This document shows positions 1 to 7,179 of a DNA stretch of 39,698 bases, in pieces. The stretch comes from Herminiimonas sp. (lineage in GTDB: Bacteria > Pseudomonadota > Gammaproteobacteria > Burkholderiales > Burkholderiaceae_D): positions 1 through 39,698 of the forward strand of contig DAIDBD010000005.1 in the NCBI GenBank assembly GCA_027310305.1. The letters are read 5' to 3'. The translations under genes and the position numbers were made by a program. A model generated the notes under the pieces. It was not told where the DNA came from. It was given only the letters and a program-made list of their open reading frames with translations, and did not search any database. Numbering within the stretch: position 1 is the stretch's first letter; the number at the start of each line of letters is the position of its first letter.

Positions 1-56
1 ACCACATGATATTTGCAGTCCCATCTCGTATGACTCGAACTCTGATACTCTTTCAT
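1..56 (-). CDS. tnpA: IS200-family transposase TnpA, N-terminus only
   Basis: Reading leftward from the ATG at 56-54 gives MKEYQSSSHTRWDCKYHV and then the window ends. The pattern S-H-x-R-W-x-C-K-Y-H-V is the conserved opening of IS200-type single-strand transposases, which cut and rejoin DNA with one catalytic tyrosine and an HUH metal site; those residues lie outside the window. The Shine-Dalgarno sequence AAGGAG sits at 69-64, a normal distance from the start, and is buried in a leader hairpin (separate entry). Only 18 full codons are visible, so whether the gene is intact is unknown. The match is distinctive despite its shortness. Confidence 0.8.
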   Translation of the reverse strand, partial: MKEYQSSSHTRWDCKYHV

Positions 57-57
57 C

Positions 58-94
58 GTGAATCTCCTTCTTTTGGGCGAGAAAGAAGATTCAC
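58..94 (-). promoter_or_regulatory. Leader hairpin sequestering the tnpA ribosome-binding site
   Basis: On the minus strand GTGAATCT (94-87) pairs perfectly with AGATTCAC (65-58). The stem continues inward with T-G, C-G, T-A, T-A and T-G pairs, so the whole AAGGAG ribosome-binding site (69-64) is inside a stem of about 13 bp that ends one base from the ATG. IS200 is known to limit transposase translation with such a 5' structure; the pairing here is seen directly, the function is by analogy. Confidence 0.65.
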
Positions 95-127
95 AGCGAC
101 CGACGTATAGGTCAAACCTTATGGAGT

Positions 128-146
128 CCCCCGGCATAGCCGGGGG
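128..146. repeat. Subterminal perfect hairpin of the IS200-like element
   Basis: CCCCCGGC (128-135), loop ATA, GCCGGGGG (139-146): a perfect 8-bp stem with a 3-base loop. In IS200/IS605 elements a hairpin near each end is bound by the transposase as single-stranded DNA and guides cleavage a short distance away. Its place between tnpA and the broken end of alkB fits that role. Confidence 0.65.
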
Positions 147-147
147 A

Positions 148-492
148 TTACCTTATTAATTTAAAAAATGCATCCGGCATGCGGGACCAGGGCTCGCCGC
201 TATCCGGATCGATCGCGTCGTAACGATAACCGGTGCTGTCCGTGACCCACCCGCAGGAACCGCAGTTCGTCATCGCCACCGACATGCGAAAACCGCCAGG
301 GGTGACCATATGGCGAAACGGTGCGCCGGCCACGATGCCGTCCAGCGCCGCTAAAACCGCTGTTTCATCCGCCAACGCGAAGCGGCGCAGCACGACCGCA
401 CCCGGACACAATTCCTCCCGCCAGCTCTGCCCGTGCTCCGCATCTTCGAACAGGTTCATCGTCATTGCGCGCTTCCCATCCGTGACGCTCAC
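148..492 (-). pseudogene. alkB: alkB, truncated by the IS200-like insertion
   Basis: The product follows the N-terminus of AlkB, the Fe(II)/2-oxoglutarate dioxygenase that removes 1-methyladenine and 3-methylcytosine damage: MNLFEDAEHG, then RHMVTPGGFRMSVAMTNCG (nucleotide-recognition lid) and DPDSGEPWSRMP. It ends at FFKLIR-stop, where the IS-derived sequence supplies the TAA. E. coli AlkB has about 216 residues and only roughly the first 95 have a counterpart here, so the HxD...H iron site and the 2OG-binding arginine are missing. The frame is open from a GTG at 492 that overlaps the upstream stop (GTGA); family alignment favours the ATG at 459. The rest of alkB may lie beyond the IS, left of the window. 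The fragment cannot be catalytic. Confidence 0.85.
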
Positions 493-1238
493 GTCGCGTC
501 ATGGAAAATAATGCCGGCCGTATGGCGATGCCCCGAACGCAGACGGCTCACGCCGTGGCGCAGGTTGACCCGATACACACCGCGCGTGCCCTGCACCGGC
601 CGGTGATGAACGGCGAATACGACGGCGTCACCCTGCTTCAACGGGACCACTTCCGGACGCGACTGCATGCGCGGCCGTTGCTCGGTCAGCACGAATTCGC
701 CGCCGGTGAAATCACGGTCCGGTTCCGACAATAAAATCGCGGCCTGAAGCGGGAAGACATGTTCGCCATACAGATCCTGGTGCAGGCAGTTGTAATCATC
801 GACCCCATATTGCAACAGCAGCGGAGTGGGCCGGCGCTGCCCCGCCTCATGGCAGCGAGCGATGAAGTCCGCGTGCTTCGCAGGAAAGCGGACGCCAATG
901 CCCATCGCCTGGTTCCAGCGGTTCGCAATCGGTGCCAGATATGGATAAATCGACGTCCGCAGTCCGCGGACAATATCAGGCAGCGGGTAGTTGAAATACT
1001 TGTATTCGCCGCGGCCGAAGCCGTGGCGGCCCATCACGACGCGGCTGCGGAACATGCCATCCAATGGATACAGCGCGGCGACAGCGTCGCACTCTTCTTG
1101 CGCAAGAAGATTCTCGATCATTGCGCATCCATGCGCATCGAAATCTTGCGCGACGCGTTCCCAATCGAGCGCCTTGACGCGTTCGGCAACATCATTGGCA
1201 GTCGTTATGGCCACCGCCTGCCAGCTGCTCGGATTCAT
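489..1238 (-). CDS. 2OG-Fe(II) oxygenase in the ada-alkB operon (COG3826-like)
   Basis: A 249-residue protein resembling the COG3826 type of predicted 2-oxoglutarate/iron dioxygenases, sometimes annotated as prolyl hydroxylase-like. The iron facial triad is visible: HQD (His153, Asp155) in a double-stranded beta-helix core, followed by GGEFVL, GDAVVF and a distal His near residue 228 in NLRHGVSRL, with nearby arginines that could bind 2OG. The start is ATG 1238, whose ATGA overlaps the ada stop; its own stop overlaps the alkB start. Such tight coupling implies co-expression with ada and alkB and so a part in the alkylation response. The substrate is not known to me. A longer upstream reading frame exists but lies inside ada and is not a real extension. 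Confidence 0.8.
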   Translation of the reverse strand: MNPSSWQAVAITTANDVAERVKALDWERVAQDFDAHGCAMIENLLAQEECDAVAALYPLDGMFRSRVVMGRHGFGRGEYKYFNYPLPDIVRGLRTSIYPYLAPIANRWNQAMGIGVRFPAKHADFIARCHEAGQRRPTPLLLQYGVDDYNCLHQDLYGEHVFPLQAAILLSEPDRDFTGGEFVLTEQRPRMQSRPEVVPLKQGDAVVFAVHHRPVQGTRGVYRVNLRHGVSRLRSGHRHTAGIIFHDAT

Positions 1239-2338
1239 GCGTGCGCCCCCTTTTCCGGCAATGCGTTTGCTTCCGTGTCCAGCAGCGCGCGTTTGCGTTC
1301 CACGCCCCAACGATAGCCGGACAGGCCGCCATCGTTGCGCACGACGCGATGGCACGGAATGGCAACCGCCAGCGCATTCGCGCCGCATGCCTGCGCGACG
1401 GCCCGCACCGAGCCCGGCGCACCGATCCGGTTTGCAATATCGGTGTAGCTTGCGGTCCGCCCCGGCGGAATGTCGCGTAAAGCCTGCCATACGCGCTGCT
1501 GGAATGCGGTGCCGCGCACATCCAGCGGCAAGTCGAGGCCGATGCCAGGCGCTTCGACAAACCCGACCACCCTGGCAACCAGTTGTTCGAACCCGGCATC
1601 GCCGCCGATGAGCTTGGCGCGCGGGAACCGGTCTTGCAGATCACGCGCGAGTTCCGCCGGGTCGTCGCCCATCAGAATGGCGCAAATACCCAGGTCGCTT
1701 TGCGCCACGAGAATCGATCCGAGCGAACATTCGCCGATCGCGAACCGGATTGCCGTATTGGCGCCGCCGGCGCGGTAATTGGTCGGCGTCATGCCCAGTA
1801 CATGATTCGATTTTTCATAGAAACGGCTGTTGGAATTGTAGCCGGCATCGAAAATGGCTTCGGTTACCGTACTGCCGGAACCGAGCTGTTTGCGTACCCG
1901 CTTCTCGCGCTGCGTCATCGCATATTCTCTTGGCGTCAAGCCGGTGATTTGCTTGAACATGCGATGGAAGTGATACGTGCTTACGCCAGCGCGCGCGGCC
2001 AGTTGTTCCAGGCTCGGCACATTGTCCGATTCCTCGATGATCCGGCAGGCGTCGGTGACCTTCGCCGCATAGTGCTCCAGCCGCGACGGCTGGTCCGGCC
2101 TGCACCGTTTGCAAGGCCGGAAACCGGCCTGTTCGGCGGCCTCGCAGGTTGCATGAAATCTGACATTTTCCGGCCGCGCCAGCCGGGCGGCGCATGACGG
2201 TCGGCAGTAGACGCCAGTGGTATTTACCGAGTAATAGAACGTGCCATCGGCTTCCGAAGCGCGTGCAACGACTGCCGTCCAGCGTGGGTCGTTCAAGGTT
2301 GCCGCTGCCTGTTGCATATGTTTTTCTGATGCGTTCAT
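1235..2338 (-). CDS. ada: Ada: methylated-DNA-protein cysteine methyltransferase and activator
   Basis: Full-length bifunctional Ada, 367 residues (E. coli has 354). The N-terminal Ada_Zn_binding domain has TTGVYCRPSC and GFRPCKRC, giving zinc cysteines 45, 49, 76 and 79; Cys45 corresponds to E. coli Cys38, which accepts methyl groups from phosphotriesters and switches the protein into an activator. An AraC-type DNA-binding domain follows (about 95-190, with VSTYHFHRMFKQITG). The C-terminal O6-alkylguanine transferase carries the suicidal cysteine in IPCHRV (Cys329). All key residues are intact. Start ATG 2338 has the ribosome-binding site AGGAG just upstream. It heads a three-gene operon on the minus strand and probably regulates itself through the site at 2411-2423. 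Confidence 0.95.
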   Translation of the reverse strand: MNASEKHMQQAAATLNDPRWTAVVARASEADGTFYYSVNTTGVYCRPSCAARLARPENVRFHATCEAAEQAGFRPCKRCRPDQPSRLEHYAAKVTDACRIIEESDNVPSLEQLAARAGVSTYHFHRMFKQITGLTPREYAMTQREKRVRKQLGSGSTVTEAIFDAGYNSNSRFYEKSNHVLGMTPTNYRAGGANTAIRFAIGECSLGSILVAQSDLGICAILMGDDPAELARDLQDRFPRAKLIGGDAGFEQLVARVVGFVEAPGIGLDLPLDVRGTAFQQRVWQALRDIPPGRTASYTDIANRIGAPGSVRAVAQACGANALAVAIPCHRVVRNDGGLSGYRWGVERKRALLDTEANALPEKGAHA

Positions 2339-2410
2339 AAGAGGCTCCTATCAAGAATCTGCATGATGAATACAGTTTAGCGACCGCTTCCGAGCATTAC
2401 ACTCCGATCC

Positions 2411-2423
2411 TTGCTTTCAAATT
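2411..2423 (-). promoter_or_regulatory. Candidate Ada box upstream of ada
   Basis: On the minus strand the sequence reads AAT-TTGAAA-GCAA, which is the AAT-N6-GCAA A-box/B-box pattern bound by methylated Ada in E. coli. It lies 72-85 bases before the ada start. A possible -10 element, TAAACT (2379-2374), is 31 bases downstream, which would put the site roughly at -43 to -55, a usual place for this activator. The motif is short and could occur by chance. Confidence 0.45.
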
Positions 2424-2638
2424 CGTTTTTCTGGATTTTTTGCATGCCAATTGCAAATATAACGACCGGTCTTGCCGCATAAAATCAACCGGAGATGGCA
2501 ACTGCCGCACAACTGGCTCCAGTACTCTCGCAATTGGACGCCAGGTTCTTCAGTCCGTTCTTCCGAAAAGAAAGGCCGGGCCGAATTTGCGCCATCTGCA
2601 CAGCAACACCCTTGCCTCACCATTTTATCCAGCCGGGA

Positions 2639-2667
2639 TTGGTATTACCCGCAACATCCGGGATAAT
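2639..2667 (+). promoter_or_regulatory. Candidate sigma70 promoter for pth
   Basis: TTGGTA (2639-2644), a 17-base spacer, then GATAAT (2662-2667); the pth ATG is 26 bases beyond the -10. Four of six and five of six consensus matches with ideal spacing. Seen in sequence only. Confidence 0.4.
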
Positions 2668-2692
2668 CACTGTTTTCATTTTTCATACCGCC

Positions 2693-3280
2693 ATGCCAAT
2701 TCGCCTTATCGTCGGTCTCGGCAATCCCGGCCCGGAATACGAACAAACCCGCCACAACGCGGGTTTCTGGCTGGTCGACAATCTGGCCGAAAGCCATGCC
2801 CGCGGCGCGTTGTCGCGCGAATCGCGCTACCACGCGCTGACGGCGAAGACCGTCATCGCGAAACAGGAAGTGTGGCTGCTGGAACCGCAAACCTACATGA
2901 ATCGTTCGGGCCAGTCAGTCGGCGCACTGGCGCGGTTTTACAAGATCGCGGCAGACGACATTCTGGTCGCGCATGACGAACTCGATCTCGCGCCGGGCAT
3001 TGCGAAAATCAAGAAAGGCGGCTCCTCCGGCGGCCATAACGGCTTGAAGGACATCACCGCCGCGCTCGGCACGCAGGATTACTGGCGCTTGCGCATCGGC
3101 ATCGGCCACCCGCGCGCGCTCGGCTTGCAGCAGCCGGTGGTCGATTTTGTATTGCACCGGCCGCGCAGGGAAGAACAGCTATTGATCGATGAGGCATTGG
3201 CAAAAAGCCTGGATGTCATTCCGCTGCTGTGCGAAGGCAAATTCGAGGCCGCCATGATGCAGCTCCACACGACGAAATGA
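2693..3280 (+). CDS. pth: Peptidyl-tRNA hydrolase
   Basis: A 195-residue cytoplasmic enzyme that frees tRNA from peptidyl-tRNAs that drop off the ribosome; the family is usually about 190-195 residues. Visible signatures are [18 protein letters not shown] (Asn11 and catalytic His21), TYMNRSG (Asn70), HDELDLAPG (Asp95) and [13 protein letters not shown] (Asn116), all the expected active-site residues. The frame stays open upstream to about 2495, but homology starts at the ATG 2693, which also suits the promoter at 2639-2667. In many Burkholderiales prs and rplY precede pth; here the divergent ada operon does. It is followed 96 bases later by ychF, its common partner. Confidence 0.96.
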   Translation: MPIRLIVGLGNPGPEYEQTRHNAGFWLVDNLAESHARGALSRESRYHALTAKTVIAKQEVWLLEPQTYMNRSGQSVGALARFYKIAADDILVAHDELDLAPGIAKIKKGGSSGGHNGLKDITAALGTQDYWRLRIGIGHPRALGLQQPVVDFVLHRPRREEQLLIDEALAKSLDVIPLLCEGKFEAAMMQLHTTK

Positions 3281-3376
3281 CATTTCCGCATGCACCTGGC
3301 CAGCGCGTCAAATCGCATTGCCTGCTGTCGGCTACGGTAAAATAGCGCGTTAATCCCATCCAGCAAAGCACACATC

Positions 3377-4468
3377 ATGAGTCTCAAATGCGGCATCGTC
3401 GGCCTGCCCAACGTCGGCAAATCCACGCTTTTCAATGCACTGACCAAGGCCGGCATTCCCGCCGAAAATTATCCCTTTTGCACCATCGAGCCAAACGTCG
3501 GCATGGTCGAAGTGCCCGATTCGCGTCTGGCGGCACTGGCGATCATTGTCAAGCCGGAACGCATACTGCCGGCCACCGTTGAATTCGTCGATATCGCCGG
3601 CCTGGTAGCCGGCGCATCGAAAGGCGAAGGCCTGGGCAACCAGTTTCTTGCGCACATCCGCGAAACCGATGCGATCGTCAACGTGGTGCGCTGCTTCGAG
3701 GACGACAACGTGATCCACGTCGCCGGCAAGATCAATCCGCTGGACGACATCGAGGTGATCCAGACCGAACTGGCGCTGGCCGACATGGGAACGGTCGAAA
3801 AGGCGATCCATCGCGAAAACAAGAAAGCGCGGTCGGGCGACAAGGATGCCGCCAAGCTGGTCGCCATTCTGGAGCGCATCATGCCGCATCTGGACCAAGC
3901 AAAACCGGTGCGCGCGATGGGGCTGGATGCGGAAGAAATGGCATTGATCAAACCGCTGTGCCTGATTACCGCCAAGCCGGCAATGTATGTCGGCAACGTA
4001 TCGGACACCGGCTTTACCGACAACCCGCTGCTCGATCAGCTGACTGCGTATGCGAAGTCGCAAAATGCGCCGGTGGTGGCGATCTGCGCGGCGATCGAAG
4101 CGGAAATCGCCGATCTCGACGAGGCCGACAAAGAAGAATTCCTGGCCGATATGGGCATGGAAGAACCCGGGCTCGATCGCCTGATCCGCGCCGGTTTCAA
4201 GCTCCTGGGCCTGCAAACTTATTTCACCGCCGGCGTCAAGGAAGTGCGCGCCTGGACCATCCATGTCGGCGATACCGCACCGCAGGCGGCCGGCGTGATC
4301 CATACCGATTTCGAACGCGGCTTCATCCGCGCGCAAACCATTGCGTATGAAGATTTCATCGCGTGCAAAGGTGAACAAGGCGCCAAGGAAGCCGGCAAGA
4401 TGCGGGCCGAGGGCAAGGAATATGTCGTCAAGGATGGCGACGTGCTGAATTTCCTGTTCAACGTCTAG
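3377..4468 (+). CDS. ychF: Redox-regulated ATPase YchF (Obg-like P-loop NTPase)
   Basis: A 363-residue protein, the exact family length. The P-loop GLPNVGKS is at residues 9-16, switch II reads [20 protein letters not shown], and the C-terminal TGS-like domain ends with [16 protein letters not shown]. YchF belongs to the Obg GTPase branch but prefers ATP; it associates with ribosomes and is linked to stress and translation control. The upstream gap carries GTAAAATAG, which may act as a -10. A strong terminator follows 48 bases after the stop. A 342-codon open frame opposite it is only a mirror of its codon bias. Confidence 0.96.
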   Translation: MSLKCGIVGLPNVGKSTLFNALTKAGIPAENYPFCTIEPNVGMVEVPDSRLAALAIIVKPERILPATVEFVDIAGLVAGASKGEGLGNQFLAHIRETDAIVNVVRCFEDDNVIHVAGKINPLDDIEVIQTELALADMGTVEKAIHRENKKARSGDKDAAKLVAILERIMPHLDQAKPVRAMGLDAEEMALIKPLCLITAKPAMYVGNVSDTGFTDNPLLDQLTAYAKSQNAPVVAICAAIEAEIADLDEADKEEFLADMGMEEPGLDRLIRAGFKLLGLQTYFTAGVKEVRAWTIHVGDTAPQAAGVIHTDFERGFIRAQTIAYEDFIACKGEQGAKEAGKMRAEGKEYVVKDGDVLNFLFNV

Positions 4469-4516
4469 CCCAATTTCATTGTTTCACGACGTTCCATAAA
4501 ACCTAAAACACCCTCG

Positions 4517-4542
4517 AAAGCCCCGTAAATACGGGGCTTTTT
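4517..4542 (+). terminator. Rho-independent terminator of pth-ychF
   Basis: AAAGCCCCGTA (4517-4527), loop AA, TACGGGGCTTT (4530-4540) and further T's: a perfect 11-bp stem running into a T tract. The A-rich left flank means it could also work in the reverse direction. Confidence 0.9.
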
Positions 4543-4582
4543 GTTGGTGGCGGTTCCTTATCGTTCCTTGTCATCCCATCCA

Positions 4583-4593
4583 AAAGCGGGTAC
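4583..4593 (+). repeat. Left copy of the AAAGCGGGTAC direct repeat (possible attL)
   Basis: Identical to 9529-9539. It is also part of a local inverted repeat, GCGGGTA (4586-4592) with TACCCGC (4616-4622), a GGGTAC-type arrangement I associate with P4-like integrase sites. It lies 62 bases before the integrase remnant, where an attachment site would be expected. Confidence 0.4.
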
Positions 4594-4654
4594 GTTTGTG
4601 CGTATGGTCCAAAAATACCCGCCTAAAAAAGCGGGAATACAACGGAGGCCCGCC

Positions 4655-4803
4655 ATGCTGACCGATTCGCAATGCCGCACCGCCAAATGCAAGGACAAGC
4701 CCTACAAGCTCACTGATGGCAAGGGGCTGTACCTGGCAACGGTGTGAAGGCCTGGCGATACCGTTTCAAGCTCACCAAGGCACTCTTCGATAGTCAGGAA
4801 TAA
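4655..4803 (+). pseudogene. P4-type tyrosine integrase, N-terminal remnant
   Basis: The ATG at 4655 has the ribosome-binding site GGAGG six bases upstream and encodes MLTDSQCRTAKC...KPYKLTDGKGLYLATV, matching the DUF4102 N-terminal arm-binding domain of P4-like integrases, then meets a stop at 4745-4747. The family continuation (NGVKAWRYRFKLTK) is found in another frame from 4738 and stops at 4801-4803. So a frameshift lies near 4738-4742 and about 90% of the protein, including the catalytic R...HxxR...Y residues, is absent. The promoter-proximal part is well kept, so the decay looks like truncation by deletion. It cannot recombine DNA. Confidence 0.8.
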
Positions 4804-4811
4804 CTTCACTT

Positions 4812-6677
4812 ATGCGCACCGCCCAAGACCTCCTCTCCGAACTCAACGCCTCCGACGAATCGCCTCGCATCGAGGCCAAGCGCTCGCGAGAAATCGGCAA
4901 ATCGCTCATGGAAACGGTGGCGGCTTTCGCCAATGAGCCGGGGTTGAATGGCGGTCACGTTCTGCTCGGCATCGACTGGAAGGTCGACGAGAAAGGCGAT
5001 ATCCGCTACTGGCCGGCAGGATTGACCGACCCGGACAAGATTCAGAAAGACTTGGCCAGCCAGTGTGCCTCGATGCTTAACGTGGCGATTCGTCCGGAAA
5101 TGGCGGTAGAGCGTATTGAGGGCAAGACGGTCATTGTGGTATTCGTGCCGGAGGCGGATGTCAGCCAGAAGCCCATCTATCTGAAGGCAACTGGCTTGCC
5201 CAAGGGTGCATTCCGGCGCATTGGCTCCACCGATCAGCGTTGTACCGACGAGGACCTTTGGGTACTGCGTGGCGCCAGCCAGCCCCAATTCGGCCCGGAC
5301 ATGGCGCCCATACCAGATGCGCGCATGGACGATCTGGATTCGCAGGCGATTGCCGAGTATCGCCGCTTGCGCGCCTCGGTAAAGCCGCAAGCAGAAGAAC
5401 TGGGGTATGACAATCCGGATATGTTGGAAGCGCTATCCGCCGTTCGTCGTATCGACAACGAGCTGAAACCTACCTTGGCCGGCATCGTGCTGTTCGGCAA
5501 ACCGATTGCTTTGCGGCGGCTGTTCCCGGCCTTGCGTATCGACTACATCCGAGTTGTCGGCACGCAGTGGATAGACGACCCGGAGCAGCGCTTCCAGTCG
5601 ATTGATATTCGCAAACCGCTGATGCTGGCACTACCGCTTGCCGAGGCCAGCATCGTGGATGAGTTGCCCAAGGGTTTTCGGTTGCCGGAAGGCGAACTGC
5701 AAAGCCGGCAAGAGCCGGTGCTGTCACGCAAGGTAATTCGTGAAGCATTGGCAAATGCGGTAATGCATCGCAGCTATCAGGATCACAGCCCGATCCAGAT
5801 CATTCGCTACAGCAATCGCATCGAAATTCTCAATCCGGGATATTCACTGAAAGACATGGCGAGCTTGGGTACACCCGGCTCACGCCTGCGCAACCCGGCG
5901 ATTGCGGCGGTACTGCACGAACTGAGCTGGGCCGAAACCAAGGGTTCTGGCATACGCACCATGCGTCGCATGGCTGGCGAGGCAGGTTTGCCACTACCGG
6001 AATTTGCTTCGGACAGACAGAAGAATGAATTCAAGGTCACGCTGTTTCTGCACCATCTGCTGACGGAGGAAGACTATATCTGGCTCAAGGCGCTGGCGGG
6101 GGAGACGCTTTCCGGCGATGAGGCCAAGGCTTTGATTTATGCGCGGGAAACCGGCGCGGTGGACAACACCGCGTGCCGTGATTTTTCAGGGCTCGATACC
6201 TTGCAGGCGAGCAGCCTGTTGCGCCGCCTGCGTGACCGCGGTTTGCTGGAGAAGCAAGGAGCGGGGAGCCGTACCTATTACACATTGTCATCGCCGCAGA
6301 CCAGTGTTGATCTTCATCCCGAACAGGGGAAACTTCCGTTGGAAGGTGGTAACCAAAGCGAGGAAGGTGGTAAGCAGTCCAATCAAGGTGGTAAGCGAGC
6401 TTTGCCGGACTTACCACCCGAGCTCGCCGCACGGTTGCCTAGTCCCGGCCAGCGCTTGGATGGTGTAGGTTTGCGGCAACTCATCCGTGACCTATGCAAG
6501 TGGCAACCGCTGCGCGGAGAGGAGCTTGCCACCTTGTTGCACAAAGACCTGAAATACCTGCGCAACAAGCACCTGACCGAAATGGTTCAGACAGGGCAAT
6601 TAGCGTTTCTCTATCCAGAGTCGCCGAACCATGCGCTGCAAGCCTATACGTTGCCAACAAATGGAAATGGCAATTGA
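4812..6677 (+). CDS. AlbA_2 (Schlafen-like) domain protein with HATPase_c_4 and winged-helix C-terminus
   Basis: A 621-residue protein of the type labelled ATP-binding protein or transcriptional regulator. The N-terminus (about 8-150) has the AlbA_2/divergent-AAA pattern: RIEAKRS, a MET-AAFAN stretch and GGHVLLGID. Around residues 300-420 comes the GHKL-like HATPase_c_4 region with REALANAVMHRSYQ, NRIEILNPG and TKGSGIRTM. The last 200 residues contain winged-helix-like segments and a short low-complexity linker encoded by three 21-base repeats. Family members occur in mobile islands, sometimes beside defence genes; the function is not settled. The ATG at 4812 is preceded loosely by AGGAA. It looks intact, unlike its island neighbours, and may be the only working protein of the original cargo. 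Confidence 0.8.
   Translation: MRTAQDLLSELNASDESPRIEAKRSREIGKSLMETVAAFANEPGLNGGHVLLGIDWKVDEKGDIRYWPAGLTDPDKIQKDLASQCASMLNVAIRPEMAVERIEGKTVIVVFVPEADVSQKPIYLKATGLPKGAFRRIGSTDQRCTDEDLWVLRGASQPQFGPDMAPIPDARMDDLDSQAIAEYRRLRASVKPQAEELGYDNPDMLEALSAVRRIDNELKPTLAGIVLFGKPIALRRLFPALRIDYIRVVGTQWIDDPEQRFQSIDIRKPLMLALPLAEASIVDELPKGFRLPEGELQSRQEPVLSRKVIREALANAVMHRSYQDHSPIQIIRYSNRIEILNPGYSLKDMASLGTPGSRLRNPAIAAVLHELSWAETKGSGIRTMRRMAGEAGLPLPEFASDRQKNEFKVTLFLHHLLTEEDYIWLKALAGETLSGDEAKALIYARETGAVDNTACRDFSGLDTLQASSLLRRLRDRGLLEKQGAGSRTYYTLSSPQTSVDLHPEQGKLPLEGGNQSEEGGKQSNQGGKRALPDLPPELAARLPSPGQRLDGVGLRQLIRDLCKWQPLRGEELATLLHKDLKYLRNKHLTEMVQTGQLAFLYPESPNHALQAYTLPTNGNGN
6343..6405 (+). repeat. Three in-frame 21-base tandem repeats
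   Basis: The core AAGGTGGTAA begins at 6343, 6364 and 6385, an exact 21-base period, encoding EGGNQSE, EGGKQSN and QGGKRAL between the HATPase and winged-helix parts of the AlbA_2 protein. The 21-base unit keeps the frame, so copy number could vary without breaking the gene. Confidence 0.75.
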
Positions 6678-6844
6678 TATTGGCATCTGGAGAATTTACA
6701 AAGCAACCGATTCTCCAGACATTGTCTGGAGAATCTTCTCCGACCAAGATTTTACCAACCTTGCCCTCAAAATCGGACAGCGGGGAAATCTCAATCAAGT
6801 CACCGATTCGAAAATACTCCACCAGAACGAAACGAGGTAACCCA

Positions 6845-7171
6845 ATGACTACAAACAAGTCTCACCTCTTCATCGGCCAATGGCGCATAGTATGGATGGC
6901 CGGCTGGGACCAGGACTATGTGGATATGGAAGTCCCCGGCTACATTGCTTTCGAGAAGAACGGCCTCGGCAATTTCCAGTTCGGCCTGGTGCAAGGCCAA
7001 ACGGATTACCATATCAATGACAATCGTGTCGAATTCACCTGGAGTGGGTTCGATGAGGGCGACGAAATAAGCGGGCGCGGCTTCGCTGAGATCGTACAAG
7101 GGGAACTGCTCGGTCATATCTACATTCATCTGGGGGATGATTCCTCGTTCCGAGCCATCAAGCAGAAATAA
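6845..7171 (+). CDS. Unnamed small protein, 108 residues
   Basis: Starts at ATG 6845 behind GAGGTAA. No signal peptide or membrane segment. The sequence is acidic and rich in aromatic residues with alternating beta-strand-like segments (GQWRIVWMAGWD, EVPGYIAFEKNG, VEFTWSGFDEGDE, SGRGFAEIVQGE), suggesting a compact beta sandwich or lipocalin-like fold. I have a general memory of this W-D-x-x-Y...EFTWxGFDE pattern in uncharacterised proteins of mobile regions but know of no function. It sits nine bases before the next gene, so the two are probably co-transcribed. Confidence 0.7.
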   Translation: MTTNKSHLFIGQWRIVWMAGWDQDYVDMEVPGYIAFEKNGLGNFQFGLVQGQTDYHINDNRVEFTWSGFDEGDEISGRGFAEIVQGELLGHIYIHLGDDSSFRAIKQK

Positions 7172-7179
7172 AAAACAGC

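Larger units (their letters stand above)
1..150 (-). mobile_element. Left end of an IS200/IS605-family insertion sequence (partial)
   Basis: The first ~150 bases hold the start of a Y1-type (HUH) transposase gene on the minus strand, a 5' leader hairpin, and a subterminal perfect hairpin. This is the layout of an IS200 left end. The element runs off the window to the left. Its right-hand boundary lies just beyond the hairpin, at the point where alkB coding sequence stops (about 147-165); the exact base cannot be fixed by eye because IS200/IS605 elements have neither terminal inverted repeats nor target duplications. The element interrupts alkB. Confidence 0.8.

Noticed and set aside
1239-1490. 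N-terminal extension of the 2OG oxygenase
   Set aside because: It is the second frame of the 3' end of ada; homology and the ATGA overlap support the start at 1238.
3350-4378. 342-codon open frame antisense to ychF
   Set aside because: Mirror of the ychF codon pattern; no start signals and no recognisable protein features.
6631-6840. 69-codon open frame after the AlbA_2 gene
   Set aside because: It overlaps the AlbA_2 gene end in another frame, lacks a ribosome-binding site and matches nothing I recognise.
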